Source: Rhizoctonia solani
Lineage: Eukaryota > Basidiomycota > Agaricomycetes > Cantharellales > Ceratobasidiaceae
Reading direction: 5' to 3'
Assembly: GCF_016906535.1 (NCBI RefSeq)
Contig: NC_057378.1
Span: 1,426,001 to 1,490,000 of the forward strand
Length of the DNA stretch: 64,000 nt
Below are positions 32,525-44,226 of this stretch, piece after piece (the stretch's first letter is position 1; each line of letters opens with the position of its first letter). The translations under genes were made by a program, and so were the position numbers. Under the pieces are notes generated by a model that did no database searches, was not told the DNA's origin, and saw only the letters and a program-made list of their open reading frames with translations.

Positions 32525-33158
32525 TATCATAAACCAAGGAAAATAGAATTAGCTGTAATTGAACCAGCATGACCACTAGCATCACAACCAAGAGAAAACT
32601 AGTTAACTGTGAGAGAAGTGAGGATTTACACAATTAGGAATGGTGGAATCAACAAGGTGGATTGTTCTTGGGGTTTCCAAGGCAATTTGCAGTCTTCTTT
32701 TATATCAAGCAAGAAAAGGGGGTAAATACATGCAAGCAAGTGGCTCCTGGGCCATACAACTCATGGAGAAGTGTGAGCACATGTCTAAGAAGCACTGCAT
32801 GAGATAGTGGACTGTTGCACAGCCAGATAAGCAGGATAGAAACACTGGGAGCAGGATAAGTTTGGACTTGGTGCAAAAAGAAGTGGAGAAAGAGAGAAGA
32901 CAGGAAACACAGAAGATCAGAACAAGCCAAAAAGACAAGATGGATACAGATCAAGCAGGGGGTGCATTCTCTAAGTACAGGGTATCAAGGAACTGGAGAG
33001 CAAACAGGCCAGTACCCATGTCAGGAGGTGAGGCTCATGACAACTAAGCCATAAAGCCCTAATAATCCTCTGCAGACAACCACACCTGAAACTGCCTAAT
33101 TGGGATTAGGCCAGCATGCAATCACTTGTACTAGTCTGTTTAGACCATGTCTACAACA
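32525..33158 (-). mobile_element. Short tRNA-like element, minus strand, split by LTR C
   Basis: Perfect TSD GCAAG at 32520-32524 and 33159-33163. Removing LTR C and its duplicated target leaves 166 bp with TATCATAAAC...CTACAACA termini (the complement of TG...CA ends). A-box and B-box matches are recognisable (reverse complement of GAATTGAACCAGC-type sequence). Confidence 0.8.
32580..33042 (-). repeat. Solo LTR, family C, minus strand (463 bp)
   Basis: CATCACAACCAAGAG to GAGGCTCATGACA is the reverse complement of the LTR at 25196-25651. The TSD is ACTAG/ACTAA (32575-32579 and 33043-33047); the uninterrupted element has ACTAA. Confidence 0.88.
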
Positions 33159-33273
33159 GCAAGTTAAGTGTAGATACATTTATAAATGAGCTTTTACATT
33201 CAGTCAAATTCCAAAACCAATGGCTGTTCCTATACTTTGCTTTATAATGCTCAGTTATATAGCTATTAGTAGT

Positions 33274-33853
33274 TGTTGTAGACACACATATACCAAGGGA
33301 ATTTATTCCCATTTTCTCGAATTTAAACAAAGGCAATTGGACTACATTTTTGATCACGTGACATTGGCGCTTATATCATACGCTAAGCGCCAAGCCACGT
33401 CCCCATCCGTGCTTAATCAGCATATGTAGCCACCTCCACCTATGACATCATCATGACACATCAGTGACACGTATGCATGAGTAAGGCCAACTGTGGAGCA
33501 GGGTTCTTATTGGTTATGGTATTGCATATATTGTATTTGTAATTAGTCCTACCTTGTAATATATAAGGAGGCCAACCAACCATGGTAACACCCAGGTTGA
33601 TTACCTCTTGTTGCATCCCCTATACTGTACAAGGCTTTAGGCCAGTAACTACTAAGTCCCCTACCTGTACTTGTTGCCTTAAGCAACTTCCTCATTGTAG
33701 ATACATAGCTTGCCATTGCCATAAGGCCTTGGTTGTTGTACTTAGGTAGTTAGTTGTTGTAGGTAGCATTGTCACCGCCTTATGCAGGTTTACTTAGTTC
33801 CATACAGCCACAAGCGCCTGCTGCCTCAACACCCCTTACAGACGTCTAGGACA
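33274..33853 (+). repeat. Solo LTR, family D (580 bp)
   Basis: TGTTGTAGACACAC to GTCTAGGACA with perfect TSD GTAGT (33269-33273 and 33854-33858). It retains more CpG than its surroundings, so it is a younger insertion. Confidence 0.92.
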
Positions 33854-33979
33854 GTAGTTGATTAAGTTGATTTGGTTAGTCAACTTTGTCCTCAATTGAT
33901 GCACCTGTTGCTTTGCCTATAATAGGTTGCATAATGTACCTAAAATGAGGAGCAGATAAAGCTTTAGTAAAAGCATTAG

Positions 33980-34477
33980 TTGTGGATATGCCATTTCTCC
34001 ATTAATCTGTACTTATTTAATTAATTGTACAAGTCAAGCTAAGGTGAATAAAGTGAGATAAAGATGCAAACTAGGGTTCTCAAGGTCCCTCTCTCTGATC
34101 AAAACCTTTGCATGACCTCTAAGCCTCAGGAATACCCTCAATGTGCAATATCTTCTGCATGTATGCTGTTTTCTCACTCATTTAAATACATATAAATTCA
34201 GCTGAGTAGATAAACAGTAACTACCAATATTTTTCCTGTTTGTAGTATTCATTATACAGTATTCTATCTTGTGGCTACACACAGAAATATTCAGGGTCCC
34301 CTCCTGTTGCATAGGCAAGTGCCCCAGCACTTAATTGGCACTTAAATGCCAACGCACTAAATGCGCCTTTTCTCAATCACCTGGGCATCCCACACTGCTG
34401 AATTGCTTGCAGTTAGGTGTGCCTGCTTGTGTGCTCCAGAATGCCAGCTCAAACAATCAGAATGGACAACATTTGGC
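33980..34477 (+). repeat. LTR, family E, truncated by element A2
   Basis: The first ~500 bp are homologous to the solo LTR at 40896-42416 in opposite orientation (TTTAAATACATATAAATTCA, GTAACTACCAATA). The LTR of A2 begins at 34478 inside it; the rest of this LTR was not found downstream. Confidence 0.7.
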
Positions 34478-35069
34478 TGTTACACCCTTGACAATTATAC
34501 CACTGGAATTGTCTATTTTCTCTAATATTTCTATTATTTTTTACAGACTGTTTATTTTCACTTTTTCAATCACATGATCTTGGTGCTTAACATTGCCAAG
34601 ATGCCATGCCAAGACTTGCCAAGATGCTGTGCAAAGGGCACTTATCATAAGTCCATGCTTCTGTGCAGCCTGCAGCATGCTTCTCTTTCTTCTTTGACCT
34701 TCTCTTTCACATGCACAGACCACTTGTAAATTGCTCCCCTTGTGTATAAATACAGTAGGAAAATTGCTTGGACACCCCAAGTCAATTTTACCTTGTCTAC
34801 CATCCAGACAGGCACCAGTGGTTAGCCAGTAGTTTGGGCCTTAAGCCCTTCACTTATCAGTAATCACTTGGACCTTACAGTCCTTCACTAACAGTAGTCA
34901 GCTGGTCCCCAGCCTTAGGCCTGCTTACATTGTAGTTAAATATTCCCAGACCACCTTAAGCAGTACTCAGTAGTAGCCTAGTTAGATTAGTCATCAGTGT
35001 CTTGTAGTAATACAGTCACAAGTGCCTGTCCCACTAGCAAGTAACCCACCTTAAAGTGCAGTTACAACA
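34478..35069 (+). repeat. 5' LTR of A2, family A (592 bp)
   Basis: TGTTACACCCTTGAC to GCAGTTACAACA. The self-primer segment AAGTCAATTTT is at 34779-34789, downstream of TATAAATA near 34745. Confidence 0.88.
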
Positions 35070-35072
35070 TTG

Positions 35073-35083
35073 AAAATTGACTT
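35073..35083 (+). other. Primer-binding site of A2, self-complementary (11/11)
   Basis: AAAATTGACTT, three bases after the LTR, is the exact reverse complement of 34779-34789 within the same LTR. The leader up to 35590 has the conserved blocks seen in A1 (TACTAGCACAAGGGAAA, GTACCAAATTGCTA, CCAACGCTAG). Confidence 0.65.
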
Positions 35084-35590
35084 CTTGTAGGCTGTGTTTG
35101 ACAATGAGAGGACTCCCAGTACTAGCACAAGGGAAATACACGTGCTCAGGGCCACCTTGGGGACAGAATAATCAAAAGTCCACCACCCCCACATAGTACC
35201 AAATTGCTACAAGGCTGACAAGCTCTAATTGCCTGCATACCACAAGTTTCACCAGAACTCAGTAACTAGCAACCTTAGTCAGCTGAGATACCTGCTTGTA
35301 AAAAACCCACTCATATCACAATTGCCAGATCTGTTGATTTGTTGTAGGGGCTATCCAACGCTAGATACTTGAAGCAAAGGTTTAGCATTCACATGTTACA
35401 TAAAAACTGCTCATAAGTTCTGTCACAGGCACCCACTTTTCCCCGCACTGTTTCTACCATTCCCCCCACACACTCTGGCACCCACCATTCCTACTCTTGC
35501 CCCTCCAGTTGCTCCTCTCAATGTTCCCTGGCAGCCCACTCCCAACCGCCCTCTTGCAGCACATCACCCACTCCAGAATACCTGCCAGCT

Positions 35591-36777
35591 ATGGAACCAG
35601 AACCAACCCTTAGGATCCTCCTCAATGCAATCAACACCTCTCCCTCCAAGTTGGGTCCCTACAGGACCAAGTTAAGTCTCAAGGCAAGACTATCCAGCAA
35701 CTCCTTGCTGTATGCAAGGAAACCAACAATCTTGCCAGAGACAAGGACCAGGGACAAGCCAAGCTTGGCCCAGCAGCTGGCCCTTCCACTCCCCCAGACC
35801 AACAGGGGGGCCAAGCCAACACTCCTAAAACAGTTAGGTCTTGGAGACAAGGACTTGGAGACCCCTTCCAAGCAATCAGAAGTACAGTTGGATACAATTC
35901 AGAGGAAGAAGAAGAGCCAAGGCAAGAAATCAAAAAGGAGCCTTGCAGAGCATCTAGGGGTTTGAGCTCCCTCACCCCATTTGATGAAGCTATGGGCACC
36001 AAACACCTCAAAATGGAACTCCCAGACCCTTACAAGGGCAACACCAGGGGATGCAAGGCCACTCAATGGCTAGACCACATGCTGTTGTGGGTGGCACTTC
36101 ACCAGCACCAGTTTGACAAAGAGGAGCAGATGATTGTGTGGATTCTTTACTGCATGGAAGACAAGGCTGCTAACTGGACCCTCCCTCTTATCAACAACAT
36201 CATCAAGGGCAAAGGGAGCACCCCTAAGACCATCAAGACCCTTGGACTTCAATTCAAGGAAGCATTTGCGGATCCTGACACTAAAAGAGCCATGGCATGC
36301 AAAATTGCCATCCTGGTCCAGACCACCTCTACAGCAGAATATGTCACCAAGTTCCAAAACCTCATTGCAGAGCTTGACTGGAACAAGGAGGTGTATATTG
36401 CACAATTAACAAGGGGCCTTCACTGGAAGGTCAAAGAGCTCCTGTCCACCAAGGATAACATACCAGAGGAGTATAAGGCCATTTTTGCAGCTGCAATAAA
36501 AATTGACAACATGCACTGCAAGAATGAAGAAAATTGCCCAAAGAAGGTGCACAAGGCCCTGGTCACTGCAACCACCTCCACTACCACCACCCATAGGGTC
36601 TGCCTATCCAAGGACCCCAATTACATCACACTGGAGGAACAGGATTGTTACTGCGCAGCTGGTCTGTGTGTAAAATGTGGGTAGAAGGGCCTTGGGATCA
36701 AGCAATGCCCTAATGGATAGAAAGCTGTAATCCCTGTAACAGCTAAGGTGGCAGAACTAGAGTTGGGAAAAGACTGA
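35591..36777 (+). pseudogene. gag of A2
   Basis: ATG 35591 (MEPEPTLRILLNAI) matches the A1 start. The frame is lost near 35640; the capsid part (SSLTPFDEAMGTKHLKMELP, ATQWLDHMLLWVALHQHQFD) is open in another frame from about 35660 to 36681. The zinc knuckle CVKCG is followed by TAG at 36682-36684 in place of Gln, and the knuckle His region is altered (KGLGIKQC). A second TAG is at 36718-36720. The gag stop TGA is at 36775-36777. Non-functional. Confidence 0.85.
36765..36771 (+). promoter_or_regulatory. -1 frameshift heptamer GGGAAAA in A2
   Basis: Codons ttG GGA AAA GAC TGA have the same register and distance to the gag stop as D1, D2 and D3. Pol continues in the -1 frame (RLRPRITTKPLV). Confidence 0.6.
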
Positions 36778-39243
36778 GGCCAAGGATTACCACCAAACCC
36801 TTGGTCCCCCCAATCATGCCTGTAGAATCTTTAGAATCTGAGTTTGTATCTATTGCTCTTGATTCAAATAAACACCCCCTTCTATTTGTTGATCTACTAG
36901 TGCATGACTTCCCAGTGGAACCCATCAAAACACTCATTGACCCAGGAGCCACCTTGAACTTTATATCCCCTTCTGTTGTTGAAAAATACAAGATTCCAAA
37001 AACCCTGTGTCATAGACACATTTGATACCACGGAATGTATTCCAATTTTCTCAAATTTAAACAATAACAAAAGGACAACATTTTTTATCACATGACTTTG
37101 GCACTTATATCATACACTAAGCACCTTGCCATGTCCCCCTGCTTGCTTAGCCATCATACATAGCCACCTCCACCTGACGACATCATTATGACACATCAGT
37201 GACATGTATGCATGAGTAAGGCTGCACCTGGAGCAGGGTTCTTATTTGATACAGTATTGCATATAATGTATTTGTAATTAGAACTCTTGTATAATATATA
37301 AGGAGGCCAACCAACCATGGTAACACCCAGGTCAATTACCTCCTGTTGCATCCCATACACTGTACAAGGACCTTAGGTCCAGTAAATACTTACTCAGTTA
37401 CTTAGTCACTGCCTTAAGCAGCTTTGTTGTTGTACTTAGATAGTTCCTAGCTGCCTTAAGTAGTCTTGATGTTGTAGTATAGTTGGTTGTTGCCATAGAT
37501 AGCTCCATTGTTGCCTTAAGCAACCTTACCATTGTAGGCTGCAGCCACAAGTGTCAAGCCCCTCAACATCCTTACAGACATCTAGGACACTCTGCTTGAA
37601 AATCCACAAGTAGTGAGAATGTTAGATGGTACTAACTCCCAGACTGGTTGCATTTGGCACCAGGTTCACCTTGTGGTCTTGGCCAATGGCCATTCACATA
37701 CCATTCCCTTCTTACTTTGCCCTATTGGTAATACTTTGGCTATACTTGGCATGTCATGGTTAATAGCAGAAGCTCCCCTCATTGACTGGCAACAGGAATC
37801 AGTCACATTCCCTGAAATGGTTCAAATTGCATCAGAAGAGGAAGCTGACCCACATCCCATTGCAGACCTCCCTCCTCAGTATCACAAATTTGCCAAGGTC
37901 TTTGGTGAAGAGGAATTCAAGGTCTTACTGCCTCACAGGGAGTACAACATAGCAATTGATCTCCTCCCCAATGCCAAACTCTCACCAGGACCTATTTACA
38001 GCATGACTGATGCCAAATCCAAAGCACTCAAACAACACATAGACAAGGAACTGGCCACAGGCAAAATCAGGCCCAGTACCTCCTCCACAGGCACCCCAGT
38101 CATGTTTGTAAAGAAGGCAGATGGATCTCTCCAATTGGTAGTAGATTATAGGAAACTCAACAATATCACACATAAGAACATCTACCCCCTACCAAGGCAG
38201 GATGACCTAATGGCTAAACTGCAGCACACCAAGATCTTTACAAAACTGTATCTATGTTGGGGTTACAACAATGTCTGGATCAAGGAAGGAGATGAAAGGA
38301 AGACAGCTTTCAGAACCAGGTACAGCCTCTTTGAGTACCTAGTGATGCCTTTTGGTTTAACCAATGCCCCTGTGGCATTCCAACATTTTAAGAACAATCT
38401 ATTTAGGGATGTAATTGATGTCACTGTGGTCATTTACCTGGATGACATCTTGATCTTCTCCAAAAAGCCCAAGGACCACCCTGTGCATGTAAGGGGAGTC
38501 TTATGCAGACTCATGAAGAATCAACTGTTTTGCAAACTATCCAAGTGTCACTTCCATGTCACTACAGTTGATTATCTGGGTATTGTCATTTCACTGGCAG
38601 GCTTCTCTATGGATCAGAAAAAAATTGAGGCAGTCACATCCTGGCCCATCCCAAAAACAGTCAAACAGGTCCAAGCTTTTCTGGGATTGGTCAACTATCT
38701 TAGAAGGTTCATTCCCAATTTCAGCTCAGTAGCACAACCACTCCACAACCTCACCAGGAAGGACTCTCCTTGGTCTTGGGGACCCTCAGAAGAGACTGCT
38801 TTCCAGGAATTGAAAGCCTTAGTCACCAGAAGCCTGGTCCTAATTCACTCAAACCCAGAGCTACCTTACTACCTGGAAACAGATGCCTCAGGAGTAGCCA
38901 TGGGAGCAATCCTCAGTCAGAGGGGAGCCAATAACTGGTTATATCCCATTGCTTACATGTCTAAACCCTTCTCTGGGGCCAAGGCCAATTACAATACCCA
39001 CAACAAAGAGTTGTTGGTAATAATAAAGGCACTCAAGGAATGGGGAATCTTCCTAGAAGCAACAGATAAGCCAGTACAAGTATTCACAGACCATTGGAAC
39101 TTGGAATATTGGATGGGTGCACAGACCTTCAACCATAGATGTGCCTGTTGGAGGGTGTTCCTGAGCAACTTTCACTTTGAGATCCACTGCTGGCCTGGGA
39201 AGCAGTCAGGAAAACTGGATGCCATATCCAGAAGGGCAGATTA
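36778..39243 (+). pseudogene. pol of A2: protease, RT, RNase H (interrupted, truncated)
   Basis: The protease motif is LIDPGATLNFIS (usual DSG now DPG) near 36939, followed at 37008 by an inserted LTR D. After it, a single frame (about 37590-39243) covers RT and RNase H. RT motif A is LYLCWGYNN near 38247, where A1 has LDLRWGYNN, so the catalytic Asp is Tyr. YLDDILIFS near 38438 is intact. The RNase H segment YLETDASGVAMGAILSQ near 38872 is intact. The frame leaves homology at 39244, the Tc1 left end. Not functional. Confidence 0.88.
37008..37589 (+). repeat. Solo LTR, family D (582 bp) inside A2 protease
   Basis: TGTCATAGACAC to ATCTAGGACA. Flanks CCCTG and CTCTG are a TSD with one transition. 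Joining the flanks recovers the A1-like context (AAAACCCT then GAAAATCCACAAG). Confidence 0.9.
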
Positions 39244-40861
39244 CAGTGCTGTTCAAAACTGTTCACAGGATTGGAACTTTTGTACTGTATCAGTTGTTAC
39301 TCAATCATTTGTCAAACAATAAATTTGATATTTGTCTGGCAAGTTTGGTAGTGTCTTCTCTGTCTAACACAATTTATCTTATTCAGTTTGAATCAGATTT
39401 GATCAAGATACACTCAAAACAATGGAACAATCTCTGTGAACAGTTTTGAACAATGGACTACAGGATATACAACTCAAGCAAATATCAATACTTGGTTGGG
39501 CCACCTTTGGCTTTGATCCAAGCCTGAGTCCTCCTAGGCATACTCTCTATCAAATCCTGGCACTTCTGAGCACTAACTTTGTCCCAAATCTCCTGCACCC
39601 TCTCCCATAATTCCAACATCCCACTTGCAGGGGTTTCATAGCTATAAAGCTCCCTCTTGATTTGATCCCAAAGGTTTTCAATTGGATTGAGGTCTGGGGA
39701 GTTAGCAGGCCACTCAAAGACCTCTAAGCCACTCCCTTGGAACCAGTCTTGTAAAATATGGGCCTTGTGGGAGCTTGCATTGTCTTGCATAAATATGACC
39801 TTCTCCATGTCTAACCCATAGTACTCCAGAGTTTGCTTGAGTTCATCTTCCAGGATCTCCACATAGAGTTCCTTGGTGAGAGACCCATCTATCTTGCACA
39901 TAAAACCAGTACCTTCCAACCCCATGCATGCCCAAATCATGATATGGCCTCCTCCATGATTGTGGGTTTTGATGATCTGGTGGGGCTGAGGTGCCTGGCC
40001 AACCCTTTTATAGGCATAGTGGTGCCCATCTGACCCAAATATGCTGATCTTGGTCTCATCTGACCACTGGACCCTCTTCCATTCATCAATTGTCCAGTGC
40101 TGGTGTACCATAGCAAATTCATAGCATGCCTTGATATGTTCCATTGTCATAGCTGGCTTTTTGGGCTAGACAAAAGGCACCACACCAGCTTTCTGCACTG
40201 CTCAACACACAGTAAGGCTTGAGAAAGGGACCCCATTTGTGTTAGAGAGCTCTTGAGCAACTAGGCATGGGGTTGTGGGGGCAGGGCAAGTCAACAAGTG
40301 GGTGGCATGGTGAATACTGGTTAGTGAGAGTTTAGAAAGGCAGCCACCAGAGTGCTTGGGGAGCTCAGGACAGTGCATTGCCCTTATCCTGCTAATTACT
40401 CCAGTACTGACACCGGTTTGAGTGTGAATTTCTGAGAAGTGAAGGCCCTTTTTGAGCTTATCAACAACATTCTGGACATCAGAGGTTGGCAAAGCTTTAG
40501 GCACAGTAGGCAGAGGACAGCAGAGGGTTGAGGCAGACTCAGAGCAATTGGGAGGGATTAAAAACCTGCCAGTAGAGCATGACATCATTGAATGACATCA
40601 TATGACATCACAGCTGATGTCACCATAAAATCATTGGGGGGCTAGACCCCATTGTTCAAAACTGTTCACAGACATACCCTGATAATTTTGTTTGTCACTC
40701 AGTCAATTCTCAACCAAATCAGACCAGACAAAGTACACTGCATAGAAGAGGTAATAGTACTTGTCTGAGTGGAGTTTCAAATTAATCTGCCCACTAATGG
40801 TGAAATAATGGCTTGTTCTTGAAGAAAACAGCATCTCTGTGAACAGTTTTGAACAGCAATG
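39244..40861 (-). mobile_element. Tc1/mariner element with inverted subterminal repeats (1618 bp)
   Basis: TA flanks at 39242-39243 and 40862-40863. Outer ends CAGTGCTGTTCAAAACTG and (reverse complement) CATTGCTGTTCAAAACTG. The 19-mer TGTTCAAAACTGTTCACAG occurs four times: 39250-39268 (+), 39434-39452 (-), 40653-40671 (+) and 40837-40855 (-). Each arm spans exactly 203 bp. Confidence 0.85.
39485..40588 (-). pseudogene. Tc1 transposase (two nonsense codons, DD34E intact)
   Basis: One reading frame from about 40588 (SCSTGRFLIPP, helix-turn-helix region VVDKLKKGLHFSEIHTQTGV) to TAA at 39485-39487. Two in-frame stops interrupt it: TGA at 40202-40204 and TAG at about 40166-40168 (context PFV-stop-PKKPAM). 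The catalytic half is uninterrupted: Asp in QWSDETKIS, Asp in FMQDNASSHKA and Glu in PDLNPIENLW, 34 residues apart for the last pair. The TGA fits a CGA-to-TGA transition. A third of the gene is thus lost to read-through, but the active site is complete. Confidence 0.87.
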
Positions 40862-40895
40862 TATGTCTAAATTCTCTATTCCATAACACTATCTG

Positions 40896-42416
40896 TGTTA
40901 AGAGTTGTGTAAGTACAGGAGTAAGAGAGAATTACTATATACAAAATGTATATGGGAATAGCTAAGAACTAGTATTAAGTATCAGAATATATGCACAGAA
41001 TACATGCACAATGTATCCTAAGTTTATCAGGAATAAACAACTCCTAACAAATAGTCTACCAACTATGAAGTGCAGGTGGTTGGTTATATAGTACCTTACA
41101 CTAATGTTACTTAAACCTAGGTCACTAAGGGTATGTATACTTAAGGTTTCTGGGATAGTACCTTAAGTAAGAGGGTTACCTGACTAATGTACAGGATTTA
41201 TAAGATTTGCCTCATAAGTATAGGACTTATAGATACTTAAGTAAGACTTAAGACTTATAGGATTTACCTAAACATATCTAGGGCTCATGAGATATTGTAG
41301 ATAAAGCTATCTATAATATGGGAGTATGGATGATTGATACACTATCACTCAATCACAACAATCCTTACAGTATTGTTGCACTATTCTTAATATTGAGCTC
41401 AACAACTGTGACAGTCAAGGGGCACAGGGTTGCAGTAAGTAAAGTAATAGGCTACCCTGTGTCTGTTGGAACTGGCCTATGGTCTCAGTGTGCCAAATAA
41501 CCTCCTTTGCTATTTACAATGAGTCAATCACTAAAGTAAATGTGCAGATAAGCTGTTAAAGGCTTGTGTGTATATGACTATATATAAAAGTGGATGAATG
41601 GATGCATTAGAAGCGTCTTCACAGGGTCCTTTTGTACCCTGAGAAGGTGCACAAATAAGTATATACATGATTGATATCAAGAGGGGGTACAGGAGATTCA
41701 GGTGGCAACTGAAACACTTGAAAGAGCCAATACTCTGGTACATAGTAAACAACAACAGTCCCTGATATTTGTCCCAAGGCAATATTTGCCCCAAGGCAGT
41801 ATTTACCCATGTGGGTCCTTGGATGTCCCAAGGCTAAGTGTTTCATCCTTGGAGTAAACAGTCCCAAAGGTATGATACCTCTGAACTGGGTACTTACAGT
41901 AAATAGTGCATAACTCTGCCAAATGTTGTCTCTTCTGAGTGTTTGAGCCATTTGTCTGGACCACACAAACAGGCACACCTAACTGCAAGCAATTTGGCAG
42001 TTTGGAATGCCTGGGTAATGGAGAAAAGGTGCATTCAGTGGATTGATGCTTAAGTGCTGATTAAGTGCTGGAACACTTGCCTATGCAACAGGGGGGACCC
42101 TGAATATTTCTGTGTGTAGCCACAAGATAGAATACTGTATAATAAATACTACAAACAGGGAAAGTATTGGTAGTTACTGTTCATCTACTCAGCTGAATTT
42201 ATATGTATTTAAATGAGTGAGAAAGCAGCATATATGCAGAAGATATTGCATATTGAGGGTATTCCTGAAGCTAGTAGGTTTTGCAAAGGTTGCAATTGGA
42301 TAGAGGGACCTTGAAAACCTTAGTTTGCATCTTTATCCCATTTTATTTACTGTAGTATTAGTTGTGTAAATAATAAAATAAGTACAGATTAATGGAAAAA
42401 TGTCATATCCATAATA
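40896..42416 (-). repeat. Solo LTR, family E (1521 bp), minus strand
   Basis: Reading leftwards it starts TATTATGGATATGAC (usual TGTTATGG with one transition) at 42416 and ends ACTCTTAACA at 40896. Perfect TSD ATCTG (40891-40895 and 42417-42421). The reverse complement of TATATATAAAAG near 41580 lies on this LTR's opposite strand, so promoter position is unclear. Short ORFs within it (for example 41318-41500) are not considered genes. Confidence 0.85.
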
Positions 42417-42429
42417 ATCTGGCAGTTGT

Positions 42430-43332
42430 AATTGGCCAACAGTGAATGCCAGCTTGCATGTTGGCAGTTGAAGGTTGCAGTGGTTGGCAGACACAGTGAT
42501 GGGATGAGGAGTACTTTCTAAAAATACATGCCATCACTCAAAGGACCAAATGACTGCCAAGAGCTCCTTGTCATGGATGTTGAAATTAAGTTTTGCACCT
42601 TTGAATCACTCCAAAAAGAACCCCAGTGGATGGAGGCAACTGTCTTCCTGGCATTGACTTAGTATAGATCCAAGGGCTGCTCCCAATGCATTTGTCCCAA
42701 GGTAATATGGTTGACTGGGGGCTGCATGGGCTAACACCAGCGCCTTGGCAACAACTGTCTTGATGGGTTCAAATGCCTGTTATTCTTTCTCCAACCAGCA
42801 CCAGGGCATGTTCCTCTTGACCAGTTTATACAGGGGTTGTGCCATGTGACTGAGATTGGCAACAAATTGGTGTAGAAAGACAGCAAAGCCTAGAGAATAT
42901 TGGACTTCCTTAACCTTCATGGGTTTTGGCTAATCTTTTACTGCCTGGATTCTGGGTTTGTCCAGGCTGAATCCCTTCTCTGCTACAATAATTCCTAGGT
43001 ATTCTACTGGCTGTTTATGGAACTTGCATTTGAAAGCTTTGCAGAATAACTGGTTTTCCATTAGTTGCTTTATCACTTCATGGACATGGCTGGTGTGGTC
43101 TTCCTTGTTGCATGAATAGATCAGGATGTCATCCAAGTAAGCAATCACACATACACCTGACAGATCTTTGAAGAGTTTGTTCATGAAATGTTAGAACATA
43201 ACTGGGGTGTTGATTAAGCCAAACATCATTACCAAGGATTCATATAGCCCATTCTTAGTCTGGAAGGCTGTTTTTCATTTGCTGCCTTCTTTGAAAAATA
43301 TTCTTGTACCCCCAGTGCAAATTGAGTTTTAT
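42430..43332 (-). pseudogene. Old gypsy (D4) RT and RNase H fragment
   Basis: The minus strand gives TAFQTKNGLYESLVMMFGL, then MNKLFKDLSGVCVIAYLDDI (YLDD kept), VEYLGIIVAEKGFSLDKPRI and RNase H-like remnants towards 42440, with stops. It is family D-like. The sequence upstream in the gene resumes at 46382-46860 (protease) and 49038-49605 (gag), so all are pieces of one old element split by later insertions; about 300 bp between protease and RT are missing. Confidence 0.75.
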
Positions 43333-44063
43333 TGTTACAACCTATCAGATCTTACCACCAGAATCTCCTCTTTTTCTGATATTTTACTATCTTTTATGGA
43401 CTCTTTATCTGTACTTTTTTGATCACATGATCATGGTGCTTATCAAGCCAAGATGCTGCACTAAGACCTGCCAAGATGCTGTGCCAAGGGCACCTAGATA
43501 ACAAACATGCTTCTGTGCAGTCTGCAGCATGCTTCCTATTTGCATATCTTACTTCATTCTCTCACACTTTATCAATTTGTAATTAGAGGTTCTTGTGTAT
43601 ATATACAGCAGGAAAATTGCTTGGAGATCCCAAGTTGATTTTACCTTGTCTACCATCACAGACAGGTACCCAGTAGCCAGCAGTAGTGTTGGGACCCTAA
43701 GTCCCCTAACTTACCAATAGACAGTCAGTAGACCCCCTTACTCACTGGCCTGGGGCCTTTCCACATTGTAGTTGGCATCTCCCATGCCACCTTAAGCAGT
43801 CTAGTCTCAGTAGAGAGTGTCATAAACAGAGGAAAATAGAACTAGCTGGAATTGAACCAGCTTGACCACTAAGCCATAGAGCCCTATTATTCCTCTGCTG
43901 ACAACCCATGATTACACCTGCTACCCCCCAAATTTGGGCTTGGGCCAGCATGCAACCACTTGTACTGGTCGTGTGACCATGTGCAGGACAGATAGCTTTA
44001 GAGTAGATTTGCCCTGTTGTAGTATGGCCTTAAGGACCCACCACTAGTGTGTGACCCAACTGT
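43333..44063 (+). repeat. LTR, family A, plus strand, split by a tRNA-like element
   Basis: TGTTACAACCTATCAGATC at the left, inserted in the D4 RT. It keeps CCAAGTTGATTTTACC near 43631. The right end meets a minus-strand family A LTR in a palindrome at 44042-44084. Confidence 0.75.
43818..43990 (-). mobile_element. Short tRNA-like element (173 bp), minus strand
   Basis: TGTCATAAACAGAGG to GTGCAGGACA. Flanks GAGAG and GATAG are a near-TSD. Carries GGAATTGAACC and CCACTAAGCCA, the reverse complements of B-box and A-box matches. Confidence 0.8.
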
Positions 44064-44226
44064 CATGTTGGTCACACACTAGTGAGCAGGTGCTTGTAGC
44101 TGTACTAATACACATAAATCTTCTAGCTAAGGCTAACTACTAGAGAGGCTGCTTAAGGCAGCATGGAAGGGGGGCTACAATGAGGAAGGCCTAAGGCTGG
44201 TGGCTACTGAATATCTACTGTGACTA

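Larger units (their letters stand above)
34478..39243 (+). mobile_element. Ty3/gypsy chromovirus, family A, copy A2 (old, 3' truncated)
   Basis: The 5' LTR, primer site, leader, gag, protease, RT and RNase H are present; integrase, chromodomain and 3' LTR are absent. It ends at the Tc1 element at 39244. It is interrupted by an LTR D at 37008. Coding sequence is highly CpG-depleted relative to A1. Confidence 0.88.

Noticed and set aside
41318..41500. 60-codon ORF with a hydrophobic stretch
   Set aside because: It falls inside the solo LTR E (perfect TSD) and shows no recognisable motif.
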